Source of the DNA: Dyella sp. 2HG41-7
Lineage (GTDB): Bacteria > Pseudomonadota > Gammaproteobacteria > Xanthomonadales > Rhodanobacteraceae
DNA length: 64,000 nucleotides
Direction: 5' to 3'
Assembly: GCF_021390675.1 (NCBI RefSeq)
Contig: NZ_JAJEJV010000003.1
Location: 1 to 64,000, forward strand
Shown here: one piece after another, positions 55,451-64,000 of the stretch
Layout of the letters: every line of letters starts with the position of its first letter
How positions within the stretch are numbered: position 1 is the first letter of the stretch
Made by a program: the position numbers and the translations under genes
Notes under the pieces: generated by a model
The model's database searches: none
What the model saw: only the letters and a program-made list of their open reading frames with translations
Told to the model about the DNA's origin: nothing

Positions 55451-56656
55451 TTAAATGAAGATTTCCGCGCGCAACTCGACGATATGCGGATCAATCACCA
55501 GCCCCTTGCGATTGCCGAAAGCGCGGATGTAATTGGCCTGCAGCCTCAAATGCGTCCCCAGATACCAGTTCGCGCCGGCCGTCCAGTCGTGTTCTTTGCC
55601 GCCCTGCACGCGGCCGTCGTTCAAGTCCAGATCGCTGTAACGCACCGCGAATTCGACGGCGCCCCATGGATGAGTTGGAATCACGTTGCTGACGTTACCG
55701 TCGTGATACTGGCGGGATTCGCCGGTAACGACCCAGCTTCCGAATACGTAGTAACCGCTGAGGTCGTAGTTCGGCTTAGGTACGTCGAACGTCGTTTTCG
55801 CTTGCAGATATTCGCTTTGCACCGACCAGGGCCCATCGATCCACAGCCCCTCCACACCAAGACGATCGATATGGTTCACATGGGTCAACGTGCCCGAGCT
55901 CACCAACGTAACAGTAGTGAGGCCCGCCTCCGGCGGCGTTTTGAAGCTGGCCGTCGCCGGCTGCTGCACGCCCAGCGCATTGACCAGCCCGTAGGGCCGT
56001 TCCTCCGACGCGGCGACACCCAGGTGCAGCACGCGATCCGCTTCATGTATCGGTATCCACGCCGCACGCGCCACCCATGTATGCCCGTGGTTTTTCCCCG
56101 CCATGTTCTCGCCGTAATAACCCAGGCTGGCAAGCCAATGCGTGCGTTGAATGGCCCAATCCACGCCGATGCGTCGATTTTCGTAGACCGCCTGCGACGG
56201 CAGCGCCAATTCGATAAAGGTGGTCTGCGTGGAGGTGGTGACGCCCTCGAAACTTACCGGCGTCTTGCTTTGGCCGAAACGAAGGGCGCCAAAGTCCTCG
56301 CCCAGCACGGCCTGCGACTGCAAGCGGAAAAACGCATCCTGCCATTGCTTGGATTGAAAGTCGTAGTACACGGACGCGTCGTAGACCCCCGGCTTTTTGA
56401 CATAGAAGCCCAGGTATTTGCGCCGATTGGTATGCGCATCCGTGAATGCGTTGTTGTCATGAGAAAAGTCGTTCACGTCATATTGGTAACGCAGTACCAA
56501 ACCGATATCGGTCCCATCGCCCGTTTGGAAATGCGTGGGCCAATGGTCGAGCCAATCGATATCGCCTGCCTTGGCGTGGGTGGGGGCCAGCGTGGCGAAA
56601 CATGCCGAAGCGGCCAGCGTCAACACAGCACAGACAGGCTTAGATCGTCGTGGCAT
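55451..56656 (-). CDS. OprO/OprP-like outer-membrane porin
   Basis: 401 aa with a signal peptide (MPRRSKPVCAVLTLAASACF, cleavage near AKA/GD). The mature part alternates aromatic/polar strands as in 16-stranded porins: RYQYDVNDFSHD, YYDFQSKQWQDAFFRLQSQ, LRFGQSKTPVSFEG, FAVRYSDLDLNDG, LRLQANYIRAFG, ending in a hydrophobic strand at residues near 398. It resembles phosphate-selective OprO/OprP porins, but its place beside sbp-cysTWA suggests sulfate passage. A perfect GGAGG ribosome site precedes ATG 56656. Confidence 0.88.
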   Translation of the reverse strand: MPRRSKPVCAVLTLAASACFATLAPTHAKAGDIDWLDHWPTHFQTGDGTDIGLVLRYQYDVNDFSHDNNAFTDAHTNRRKYLGFYVKKPGVYDASVYYDFQSKQWQDAFFRLQSQAVLGEDFGALRFGQSKTPVSFEGVTTSTQTTFIELALPSQAVYENRRIGVDWAIQRTHWLASLGYYGENMAGKNHGHTWVARAAWIPIHEADRVLHLGVAASEERPYGLVNALGVQQPATASFKTPPEAGLTTVTLVSSGTLTHVNHIDRLGVEGLWIDGPWSVQSEYLQAKTTFDVPKPNYDLSGYYVFGSWVVTGESRQYHDGNVSNVIPTHPWGAVEFAVRYSDLDLNDGRVQGGKEHDWTAGANWYLGTHLRLQANYIRAFGNRKGLVIDPHIVELRAEIFI

Positions 56657-56849
56657 AGCAACCTCCGGCGCCGCACAGCGGCGCCCGTGAAAGGTGAATG
56701 AAGAACTTCCCGATGGACGCGGGGGACAACGCCCGGAATCCATGCTGCCTGTCGCCTTTCGCGCAACGGAAAGGAGGGAATGGCATGCGGATATGCCGGC
56801 CCATCATTTCTTGGCCAATAAACGAAGTTCTAACATCGATGGATCAGAT

Positions 56850-56865
56850 GGACGTCTAAACGTCC
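56850..56865. promoter_or_regulatory. GGACGT palindrome upstream of cysJ
   Basis: GGACGT-CTAA-ACGTCC, perfect 6-bp arms, starting 28 nt before the cysJ ATG. It overlaps ATGGACGTC (56848-56856), also present at the sbp promoter. It lies in the divergent gap between porin and cysJ and is a candidate operator for the locus. Confidence 0.45.
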
Positions 56866-56877
56866 AAGGACTAAACG

Positions 56878-58674
56878 ATGACTGCCGCCTCGTTGTTGCC
56901 GCTACCCGAAGACAAGCACCCCTTGGTCGCTCGTCTTGTCGATGGATTGGAAGCCCCTGCATTGCAGTGGCTTTCCGGCTATCTCGCGGGCCTGGCGACG
57001 CAGCGTCAAGCTGCTGGCAAAAACGCCGCCAATGAAACCGTCACGAGTCCCGAAGCTCAAGCACGCCTGACCGTGGTGTATGGCAGCCAAACCGGCAACG
57101 CCAAACGTCTGGCCGAAGACTTGGGTCGGCGCGCATCCGCCGCCGGCCTGGCCGTGCGCGTCGTGCGCGCAGACGCTTATTCCACGCGCGAGTTGAAGCA
57201 AGAGCGTTTGCTCTACGTTGTCATGAGCACGCAAGGCGATGGCGAGCCGCCGGACGACTCGCGTGCGTTGGTCGAGTTCATTGCGAGCGCACGCGCGCCC
57301 AAGCTTGAGTCGTTGCGCTTTGGCGTGCTCGGTCTCGGCGATTCGAGTTATCCCAACTTTTGCGCGATCGGCCGCCAGTTGGACGAGCGTTTTGCCGCGC
57401 TCGGCGCGCAACGCCTGTTTCCCGCCGGAGAAGCCGACGTCGATCTCGAAACCGTCGCGCATCCGTGGCTGGAACACGCATTGCAACAGGCGCGTGAACA
57501 GCTGAAGGCATCGGCGCCGCTCGCCAAGGTCACCACGCTGCGCACGGCGCGCACCGCGCCGGCGTGGCATCGGGAGCAGCCGTTCCAGGCGCCCGTGCTG
57601 CTTAATCAACGCATCACGGGCCGCACGAGCGATCGCGACGTGCGTCATCTGGAATTGTCGCTGGAAGGCTCCGGCCTTCGTTACGCGCCGGGCGATGCGC
57701 TCGGTGTGTGGCCGACGCAGTCGCCGGTCTTGGTGGATGCGGTGCTGAATGCGCTTCAACTCGATGGCGAAGCAACGGTTCGTGTCGCCGAGGAAGAGCA
57801 CGCATTGCGTACATGGCTGTCGCAACACCGCGAGCTGACGCTGCTTACGCGCCCGTTCTTCGCCGCGCATGCCGAACGCAGCGGCGATGCGTCTTTGCAA
57901 GCCTTGTTGTCGCCCGATTCCCGCGAAGCGCTGTCCGATTTGTTCTCGCGCTGGCAGGTGCTGGATCTGTTGCGCAAGCATCCCGGCGAGTGGACGGCCG
58001 ACGCGCTGGTGGCTGCGCTGCGACCGCTTGCGCCGCGCCTGTATTCCATCGCCTCCAGTCAATCCGTGGTGGGCGACGAGGTTCATCTCACGGTGAGCCA
58101 CGTCGACTATGACTTCGAGGGCGAAGCACGCTGGGGCGCCGCGAGCCGGTATCTCGCGCAACACGCCGAAGGCGAATCCGCTCCGGTGTTTATCGAAGCG
58201 AACGAACGCTTTCATCTGCCCGCCGACGATCGCGATATCGTGATGATCGGCGCCGGCACCGGTGTCGCGCCGTACCGCGCGTTTGTGCAGGAACGCGCCG
58301 AACGCGGAGCTGGCGGGCGCAACTGGTTGGTCTTCGGCAATCCGCATTTTCATTCCGATTTCCTGTACCAGACCGAGTGGCAGCAGGCGTTGAAGAACGG
58401 ATCGTTGCATCGCATCGATCTCGCCTTCTCGCGCGATCAAGCGGAAAAGCGCTATGTCCAGCATCGCCTCATCGAGCAAGGGCGGAGCCTCTATGAATGG
58501 CTCGACGGCGGCGCGCACCTGTATGTCTGCGGCGACGCCAATCGCATGGCGAAAGACGTGCATAAAGCGTTAGTGACGATCGTCGCAGAGCATGGCGCAC
58601 GCTCGACCGAAGACGCCGAAGCGTGGTTGAACCAATTGATCCAGCAGGGCCGTTACGCCCGCGATGTGTATTGA
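56878..58674 (+). CDS. cysJ: Sulfite reductase flavoprotein alpha subunit
   Basis: 598 aa. The flavodoxin-like FMN domain has [17 protein letters not shown] (about 68-84) and [12 protein letters not shown]. The ferredoxin-NADP reductase part has LYSIASSQ for FAD, and [12 protein letters not shown] and [18 protein letters not shown] for NADPH, ending YARDVY. It passes electrons from NADPH to CysI. The first of a cysJ-I-H-sat cluster; cysI follows after 8 nt. ATG at 56878 with AAGGA upstream. Confidence 0.96.
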   Translation: MTAASLLPLPEDKHPLVARLVDGLEAPALQWLSGYLAGLATQRQAAGKNAANETVTSPEAQARLTVVYGSQTGNAKRLAEDLGRRASAAGLAVRVVRADAYSTRELKQERLLYVVMSTQGDGEPPDDSRALVEFIASARAPKLESLRFGVLGLGDSSYPNFCAIGRQLDERFAALGAQRLFPAGEADVDLETVAHPWLEHALQQAREQLKASAPLAKVTTLRTARTAPAWHREQPFQAPVLLNQRITGRTSDRDVRHLELSLEGSGLRYAPGDALGVWPTQSPVLVDAVLNALQLDGEATVRVAEEEHALRTWLSQHRELTLLTRPFFAAHAERSGDASLQALLSPDSREALSDLFSRWQVLDLLRKHPGEWTADALVAALRPLAPRLYSIASSQSVVGDEVHLTVSHVDYDFEGEARWGAASRYLAQHAEGESAPVFIEANERFHLPADDRDIVMIGAGTGVAPYRAFVQERAERGAGGRNWLVFGNPHFHSDFLYQTEWQQALKNGSLHRIDLAFSRDQAEKRYVQHRLIEQGRSLYEWLDGGAHLYVCGDANRMAKDVHKALVTIVAEHGARSTEDAEAWLNQLIQQGRYARDVY

Positions 58675-58682
58675 GGCGAAAC

Positions 58683-60380
58683 ATGAGCGACAACGGCCTT
58701 TCCGATCTCGAACGCATCAAGGCGAACAGCCGCCTGCTGCGCGGCACCTTGGTAGAAAGCCTGGCTGATCCCGTCACCGGCGCGATCAGCGAGGACGACA
58801 ACAAGCTGCTGAAATTCCACGGCAGCTATCAGCAAGACGACCGCGATCTGCGCGAAGAGCGTCGCAAGCAGAAGCTTGAGCCCGCCTACCAGTTCATGGT
58901 GCGCGCCCGCTTGCCCGGTGGCGTGCTAAGCCCCGCGCAATGGCTGTCGTTCGACCACATCGCGCGCACCTGGGCCAACCACACGCTGCGCATCACCACG
59001 CGTCAGACGTTTCAATTGCACGGCATCCTCAAGCACGACTTGAAGCGTTCCATCGCCGCGATGAACGAGGCCCTGGTCAGTACCATCGCCGCCTGCGGCG
59101 ATGTCAATCGCAACGTGGTCGCGAGCGCGAACCCCGTCGCCTCGCCGGCGCATCGGCTTGCCTATCGTTGGGCCGAACGCTTGTCGGAACATTTGAAACC
59201 GAAGACACGCGCGTATCACGAAATCTGGCTGAACGAACAGCGCGTCGCCGGCGGCGAAGAAGAAAGCGAGCCGCTTTATGGCGCGACCTATTTGCCGCGC
59301 AAATTCAAGATCGGTGTAGCCGTACCGCCCACCAACGACGTGGATGTTTTTGCGCAAGATCTCGGCTTGATCGCCATCATCGAACACGACGAGCTACTCG
59401 GCTTCAATATCGCGGTCGGCGGCGGCATGGGTGCAAGCCATGGCGACGCGAGCACTTACCCGCGTCTCGGCAGCGTGCTCGGTTTTGTCGAACCGGAACA
59501 ACTGCTGCGCACTGCCGAAGCCGTGATCGAAGTGCAACGCGATTTCGGCGATCGCAAAGAACGCAAGCATGCGCGCCTGAAATACACCATCGATCGCATG
59601 GGCTTGCCCGCGTTCAAAGTCGAACTGGAACGCCGTCTCGGTTTCCGTTTGCAACCGTCCCGCGCGTATCGCTTTGACCATAACGGCGACCGCTACGGCT
59701 GGACCGAAGGCGACGACGGACGCTGGCACCTCACCCTGCAGATCGAATCGGGGCGCGTGGCGGATTTTCCCGACCAGCCGCACTTGAGCGGGTTGCGCGC
59801 GATTGCGGAAATCCATCAAGGCGATTTCCGCATGACGTGCAATCAGAATCTAATCATTGCCAATGTACCGACAGCGCAACGCGCTCGTGTCGACGCGCTA
59901 GTGACGGAATACAAGCTCGATGGCTATCGCCGATTGAGCGGCATACGTCGTCACGCGGTTGCGTGCGTCGCGCTACCGACATGTGGACTGGCGATGGCCG
60001 AAAGCGAACGTTACCTGCCGCAGCTGTTGCCGAAGCTCGAAGCATTGCTCGAGCGCCATGGTCTGCGCGACGAACCAATTTTGCTTCGTCTCTCCGGTTG
60101 CCCAAACGGTTGCTCGCGTCCGTATCTGGGCGAAATTGCGTTGATCGGTCGCGCCATTGGCCGTTACGACTTGCGTCTTGGCGCCGACTTCGCCGGGCAG
60201 CGCCTCAATCGCATCGTGCGCGAAAACATCGACGAAGCGGAAATCCTGTCCGAATTGGATGCGTTGTTCGCACGCTATGCCATCGAACGCAACGAAGACG
60301 AACGTTTCGGCGACTTTCTCGTGCGCAGTGGCGTATTGACGTCGGCGCGTCACCCCATCGATGTAGAGGTTTTCGCATGA
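58683..60380 (+). CDS. cysI: Sulfite reductase hemoprotein beta subunit
   Basis: 565 aa; six-electron reduction of sulfite to sulfide. The siroheme/4Fe-4S cysteines sit in [11 protein letters not shown] and [12 protein letters not shown] (C-x5-C and C-x3-C). [11 protein letters not shown]-like ([15 protein letters not shown]) and [12 protein letters not shown] are substrate-domain landmarks. It needs siroheme, whose synthase (cysG) is not in the window. ATG at 58683; overlaps cysH by 4 nt. Confidence 0.97.
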   Translation: MSDNGLSDLERIKANSRLLRGTLVESLADPVTGAISEDDNKLLKFHGSYQQDDRDLREERRKQKLEPAYQFMVRARLPGGVLSPAQWLSFDHIARTWANHTLRITTRQTFQLHGILKHDLKRSIAAMNEALVSTIAACGDVNRNVVASANPVASPAHRLAYRWAERLSEHLKPKTRAYHEIWLNEQRVAGGEEESEPLYGATYLPRKFKIGVAVPPTNDVDVFAQDLGLIAIIEHDELLGFNIAVGGGMGASHGDASTYPRLGSVLGFVEPEQLLRTAEAVIEVQRDFGDRKERKHARLKYTIDRMGLPAFKVELERRLGFRLQPSRAYRFDHNGDRYGWTEGDDGRWHLTLQIESGRVADFPDQPHLSGLRAIAEIHQGDFRMTCNQNLIIANVPTAQRARVDALVTEYKLDGYRRLSGIRRHAVACVALPTCGLAMAESERYLPQLLPKLEALLERHGLRDEPILLRLSGCPNGCSRPYLGEIALIGRAIGRYDLRLGADFAGQRLNRIVRENIDEAEILSELDALFARYAIERNEDERFGDFLVRSGVLTSARHPIDVEVFA

Positions 60381-61099
60381 GTTTGCCAACGCTCGAGCAA
60401 GCGGCCATCGATGTCCGCGAACGCATCAAACTCGACGCATGGTTGCTTGCGCTTACCGCGGAGGAGCGCATCGATTGGGCATTGCAAAACCTGCCCGGCG
60501 CGCATGTGCTGTCGTCCAGTTTCGGCGCGCAGTCGGCGGTGTCCTTGCATCTGCTTACGCAACGTCTGCCGACGATTCCGGTGATCGTTATCGACACCGG
60601 ATATCTGTTCCCTGAAACGTATCGTTTCATTGACGAACTCACCGAACGTCTTTCACTCAACTTGCATGTGATCCGCCCCAATCTATCGCCAGCATGGCTA
60701 CAAGCGCGATACGGCGAATTATGGAATCAGGGGCGCGAAGGGCTGGATCATTACAACCGCTTGGCCAAAGTCGAACCGATGCAACGTGCATTGGCCGAAC
60801 TCGGCGCGGGAACTTGGTTCGCAGGGTTGCGCCGCCAGCAATCGCTGAGCCGCGCCGCGTCGCCTGCGCTGGATCATCGCCACGGACGCTGGAAAGTGCA
60901 TCCGATCATCGATTGGACCGATCGCGATGTCGGCCGTTACCTGCGCCGGCATGACCTGCCCTATCACCCCTTGTGGGACAAAGGTTATGTCTCGATCGGC
61001 GATACGCACACCACGCGCCGCTGGGAGCCCGGTATGCGCGACGAGGACACCCGCTTTTTCGGATTGAAGCGTGAATGCGGACTTCACTTGGATGTGTGA
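60377..61099 (+). CDS. cysH: PAPS reductase
   Basis: 240 aa; thioredoxin-dependent reduction of 3'-phosphoadenylylsulfate to sulfite. [14 protein letters not shown] begins the nucleotide-binding loop, [13 protein letters not shown] follows, and the catalytic cysteine is in [10 protein letters not shown] near the C-terminus. The two CC pairs that bind the 4Fe-4S cluster in APS reductases are absent. That makes it a PAPS enzyme, consistent with the APS kinase domain next door. ATG overlaps the cysI stop. Confidence 0.96.
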   Translation: MSLPTLEQAAIDVRERIKLDAWLLALTAEERIDWALQNLPGAHVLSSSFGAQSAVSLHLLTQRLPTIPVIVIDTGYLFPETYRFIDELTERLSLNLHVIRPNLSPAWLQARYGELWNQGREGLDHYNRLAKVEPMQRALAELGAGTWFAGLRRQQSLSRAASPALDHRHGRWKVHPIIDWTDRDVGRYLRRHDLPYHPLWDKGYVSIGDTHTTRRWEPGMRDEDTRFFGLKRECGLHLDV

Positions 61100-61149
61100 G
61101 TAAGACCAGCAACACAACAAAAACATAGAGCCCCGATAAAGGAAACAAC

Positions 61150-62895
61150 ATGAAAGCCCTCGCCGCCGAGTTCGTCTTGGCCGAACACGAAGCGCTGGTT
61201 GCGCCGCACGGCGGCGCGCTGCGCGAACTTTATCTCCCCGACGACGAAGCCGAAGCGTTGAAGAAACGCAGCGCGTCGCTACCGCAGTGGACGCTCAATC
61301 AGCGCCAGCTGTGCGATCTCGAATTGCTGCTCAACGGCGGGTTCTCGCCCTTGCAGGGATTTTTGGGACGCGCCGATTACGATCGCGTCGTATCGGAAAT
61401 GCGCCTGGCCGACGGCACGCTCTGGCCGATGCCGATCGTGCTGGATGTCGATGAGGTTTTTGCATCGAAGCTGCAGGAAAACGCGCAGATCAGCTTGAAC
61501 GATATACAAGGTACGCCGCTCGCCGTGCTGACGGTGGAAGACGTCTATTTCCCCGATCGCATCGCCGAAGCGCAAGGCGTGTTCGGCACCACCGATCGCG
61601 CGCATCCGGGTGTCGCGGAACTGCTCGATCGTACGGGCTCGGTCTATCTCGGCGGACGCGTGCAAGGCATTCAACCGCCGGCGCATTACGATTTCGCCGC
61701 ACTTCGCCAGAGTCCACGCCAGTTGCGCGACTGGTTTCATCAGCACGGATGGCACCGCATCGTGGCGTTCCAGACGCGCAATCCGATGCATCGCGCGCAT
61801 CGCGAACTGACCTTGCGCGCAGCGGAACGCGTCGGCGCGAAATTGTTGATCCAGCCTTCGGTCGGCCGCACGAAACCCGGCGATGTCGATCACTACACGC
61901 GCGTGCGCTGCTATCGCGCGCTGCTCGAACATTATCCGCACGACCAGGCAACGCTTTCGTTGTTGCCGCTCGCCATGCGCATGGGCGGCCCGCGCGAAGC
62001 GTTGTGGCACGCGATCATTCGCAAGAACTACGGCGCTAGCCACTTTATCGTCGGGCGCGATCACGCTGGCCCCGGCAAGGATTCGCACGGCAAGCCGTTC
62101 TACGATCCGTATGCCGCGCAGCATCTGCTCGCCGAGCACGAAGAGGAACTGGGCATCGGCATCGTTCCGTTTCCGGCGATGGTGTATGCCGCGAATCGCG
62201 ACGTGTACGTGCCGCAGACGGAAGTGCAGCCCGATGACGAAGTTCGCGATATTTCAGGCACCGAGCTGCGTCGTCGCTTGCACGAAGGCGAGGCGATCCC
62301 GGAATGGTTCACCTTTCCGGATGTCGTGAAGATCTTGCGCGATCGTCATCCTGCCAACGCGCCACAAGGGTTCGCGTTGTTCTTCACCGGGTTGTCTGGT
62401 TCCGGCAAATCCACACTGGCGCAGGCGGTGCTGGCCAAATTGCTGGAGACCAGCAGCCGCCCCGTTTCCATGCTGGACGGCGATGAAGTGCGGCGACATC
62501 TCTCCAAGGGATTGGGTTTTTCGCGCGAAGATCGCGACGCCAACATCACGCGCATCGGCTTTGTCGCCAGTGAAGTGGTGCGTCATGGCGGCATCGTCAT
62601 CTGCGCACCGATTGCGCCCTATGCCGGCGCCCGCGCGGAGGCGCGACAACTGGTGCAGGCGCATGGGCGCTTTGTGGAAATCCACGTCTCCACGCCGTTG
62701 GAAGTGTGCGAAGCACGCGATCGCAAAGGGCTTTATGCGGCCGCGCGCGCCGGCAAGATCAAGGGATTCACCGGCATCGACGATCCTTACGAAACGCCGG
62801 TCTCGCCGGACATCATCATCGATACCAGCGACATCTCGGTTGTCGACGCCGCTGCACGGGTGGTCGATTGGCTGCGTGAAGAAGAACTCGTTTGA
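61150..62895 (+). CDS. Fused ATP sulfurylase / APS kinase
   Basis: 581 aa, bifunctional. Residues 1-390 are a homomeric-type ATP sulfurylase (PUA-like N-domain, then QTRNPMHRAHRELT near 206 and FIVGRDHAGPGKDS). From about 405 the rest is an APS kinase with Walker A GLSGSGKST, DGDEVRRHLSKGLGFSREDRD and the KIKGFTGIDDPYE substrate segment. One chain thus turns sulfate into PAPS. It replaces the separate CysD/CysN/CysC proteins usual in gammaproteobacteria. Starts 50 nt after cysH with AAAGGA upstream. Confidence 0.95.
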   Translation: MKALAAEFVLAEHEALVAPHGGALRELYLPDDEAEALKKRSASLPQWTLNQRQLCDLELLLNGGFSPLQGFLGRADYDRVVSEMRLADGTLWPMPIVLDVDEVFASKLQENAQISLNDIQGTPLAVLTVEDVYFPDRIAEAQGVFGTTDRAHPGVAELLDRTGSVYLGGRVQGIQPPAHYDFAALRQSPRQLRDWFHQHGWHRIVAFQTRNPMHRAHRELTLRAAERVGAKLLIQPSVGRTKPGDVDHYTRVRCYRALLEHYPHDQATLSLLPLAMRMGGPREALWHAIIRKNYGASHFIVGRDHAGPGKDSHGKPFYDPYAAQHLLAEHEEELGIGIVPFPAMVYAANRDVYVPQTEVQPDDEVRDISGTELRRRLHEGEAIPEWFTFPDVVKILRDRHPANAPQGFALFFTGLSGSGKSTLAQAVLAKLLETSSRPVSMLDGDEVRRHLSKGLGFSREDRDANITRIGFVASEVVRHGGIVICAPIAPYAGARAEARQLVQAHGRFVEIHVSTPLEVCEARDRKGLYAAARAGKIKGFTGIDDPYETPVSPDIIIDTSDISVVDAAARVVDWLREEELV

Positions 62896-62905
62896 TCCGA
62901 TCAAC

Positions 62906-62932
62906 GCCTCCTCCCTGCGTAAGGGAGGAGGC
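62906..62932. terminator. Bidirectional hairpin after the sulfurylase gene
   Basis: GCCTCCTCCCT pairs perfectly with AGGGAGGAGGC around a 5-nt loop, in the gap between the convergent sulfurylase and DUF4019 genes. No T-run, so the call rests on position and stem. Confidence 0.55.
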
Positions 62933-62942
62933 GGCTTGGCGA

Positions 62943-63464
62943 TTACTTGCCTGAAGCGGCAGGCTGTTGAGCCTGGCCTGCCGCAGGCTGTTGCGTTTGC
63001 GTCGGCGGTTGAACCGGTCGAACGATATATCCCACCGGCTGCCAATTGGAGCCGCTTTTCGCCAACGACACTGTTTCGAACGTCGCGACGTTCGCAAACT
63101 TGGTGACATAAATGACGTTGAGATAGTCGCCGGCCGGCATGCCCTTGGGGTTATCCACCTTGTTCACGCTGAGCCAGCGACGCTCTTGTTCGGCGCCGGC
63201 TTGCTGGCGGACATTGCCGATGTATTTGGCCCAATCCGCTTGATTCACGCTTTTCTGCATCAGCGGGCTGCTCGACTTCCACATCGCGTCCGCTTTGTTT
63301 GCGTCCGCCTGGACTACCCACTTGTCTGCGGCTGCAATGGCCTTTTCCAGCCCGGAAGGCGCCTGCTGCGCAAACGTCGGGACCGCACCAAGCAACATAG
63401 CCGACCAAATACCTGCTCGCAGCGCGCGTTTCGTCTGCGACGATCGATGGTTATCGTGCGTCAT
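62943..63464 (-). CDS. DUF4019-domain exported protein
   Basis: 173 aa with a signal sequence (RALRAGIWSAMLLGAVPTFA, ending AQQ). The DUF4019 core includes AADKWVVQADANKADAMWKSSSPLMQKSVNQADWAKYI, RRWLSVNKVDNPKGMPAGDYLNVIYVTKFAN and a C-terminal Pro/Gln/Ala-rich tail. It is expected in the periplasm; function unknown. ATG at 63464 follows AAGGAG at 9-nt spacing; upstream in-frame ATGs add unrelated sequence. Confidence 0.85.
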   Translation of the reverse strand: MTHDNHRSSQTKRALRAGIWSAMLLGAVPTFAQQAPSGLEKAIAAADKWVVQADANKADAMWKSSSPLMQKSVNQADWAKYIGNVRQQAGAEQERRWLSVNKVDNPKGMPAGDYLNVIYVTKFANVATFETVSLAKSGSNWQPVGYIVRPVQPPTQTQQPAAGQAQQPAASGK

Positions 63465-63674
63465 CGTAATGTCTCCTTGACAAAGCCGGAGTCGTTCACA
63501 GCGAACGACTCGGAAATCTGCATGACTGCGCATTGAAATACGCGACGTCATCCTGTCATGACAGGCAGGAGATGCGCTCTCGGGTTTGCCTTAAATAAGT
63601 GTGCGAGAGCGCCTTGCAGGGAGACTCTACTCCTTCGCCGAAGGAGGCAACCAGGGTACGGCATGCGGCGTTTA

Positions 63675-64000
63675 TCAGGCCGCGCGCGGCGTCGCGCGAC
63701 GCGTAGCACGCGCCTGCAATTCGCCCCACAGCGGCGGCGACGGCCAACGCGGCTCTGCGTGTCCCGCCACCACCCGGCGCAATTCCGCTTCGTCCAGCTG
63801 CGGCGCCACCAGACGCGCCAGCTGCGCGACATAACTACGCAAGACATGATCGCGACGCAGAACCATCCAACTTGTGCAGACGGGAAGCAGATTGTCGATA
63901 TCGAGCGTGACCAATTCGCGCGAGTCCGCAGGACTGATCGCCATTTCCGCCAGGATGCCCACACCCAGACCCGCGAGCACGTAGGTCTTGATGAGATCGG
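63675..64000 (-). CDS. cysB: CysB-like LysR regulator, C-terminal part (truncated by window end)
   Basis: Only about the last 108 residues are in the window; the gene continues past position 64000. The frame reads through DLIKTYVLAGLGVGILAEMA, RRDHVLRSYVAQLARLVAPQ and a basic C-terminus, matching the end of CysB-type LysR regulators that sense sulfur limitation through N-acetylserine. Its position after the sulfate genes supports a CysB role. The DNA-binding half cannot be examined. Confidence 0.85.
   Translation of the reverse strand, partial: DLIKTYVLAGLGVGILAEMAISPADSRELVTLDIDNLLPVCTSWMVLRRDHVLRSYVAQLARLVAPQLDEAELRRVVAGHAEPRWPSPPLWGELQARATRRATPRAA

Noticed and set aside
56902-58563. 553-codon open frame antisense to cysJ
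   Set aside because: Shadow frame with Arg/His/Gln-rich sequence and no ribosome site; cysJ is unambiguous.
63630-63646. CTCCTTCG/CGAAGGAG palindrome downstream of the CysB-like gene
   Set aside because: Loop of one base and no T-tract on either strand, so termination cannot be supported.

Overview
The window reads as chromosomal DNA of a GC-rich gammaproteobacterium. The gene set (PPi-type phosphofructokinase beside a membrane H+-pyrophosphatase, pcm-tolC-waaA, thiC with a TPP riboswitch, MocR-type regulators) and the protein sequences suggest Xanthomonadales, probably Rhodanobacteraceae (Dyella/Luteibacter/Rhodanobacter-like). That placement is an inference from family resemblance, not from a search. 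I see no prophage, transposase, CRISPR array, rRNA or tRNA.

Layout. 1-9 kb: an apparently non-coding stretch, a small unknown ORF, rubredoxin, hemL, a voltage-gated-type K+ channel, then gloA and an argD-like transaminase on the minus strand. A sigma-54 unit with its adjacent VpsR/NtrC-like activator gene lies at 5.1-7.1 kb, followed by an SDR enzyme and a LON-domain protein. 8.8-17.1 kb: an ABC transporter pair, mpl, adk, PPi-dependent pfk and hppA. 17-25 kb: a secreted HAF-repeat protein, a MocR-type regulator that has lost the PLP lysine, a prolyl oligopeptidase, a prolyl-4-hydroxylase-like oxygenase, a small membrane protein and a second, intact MocR regulator. 25-36 kb: soluble pyrophosphatase, LysR/MFS/oxidoreductase, a ferritin-like protein, a sugar dehydrogenase, a DUF3224/AraC pair, riboswitch-controlled thiC and a TetR regulator. 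36-46 kb: pcm, tolC and an LPS block (waaA, an lpxL-like acyltransferase, a polysaccharide deacetylase, three glycosyltransferases and an O-antigen ligase). 46-51.5 kb: a zinc-finger protein, YceI, a nitroreductase, an ELM1-family protein and glnE. 51.5-64 kb: a nearly complete assimilatory sulfate pathway.

How genes work together. The sulfur locus runs from an outer-membrane porin and the SBP-CysT-CysW-CysA importer, through a fused ATP sulfurylase/APS kinase that makes PAPS, to CysH (PAPS reductase) and CysJI (sulfite reductase). A CysB-like regulator begins at the right edge. pfk, hppA and ppa form a pyrophosphate-handling set.

The most interesting find is at 5140-5557. A consensus sigma-54 promoter (TGGCAC-N5-TTGC) has paired palindromic sites about 100 and 172 bp upstream of the expected start. 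It would produce an mRNA with a 13-nt leader, a good ribosome site, a 32-codon GTG-initiated peptide, three further hairpins and a strong intrinsic terminator. The gene converging on it encodes a sigma-54 activator with a degenerate receiver domain. I recognise neither the peptide nor the RNA.
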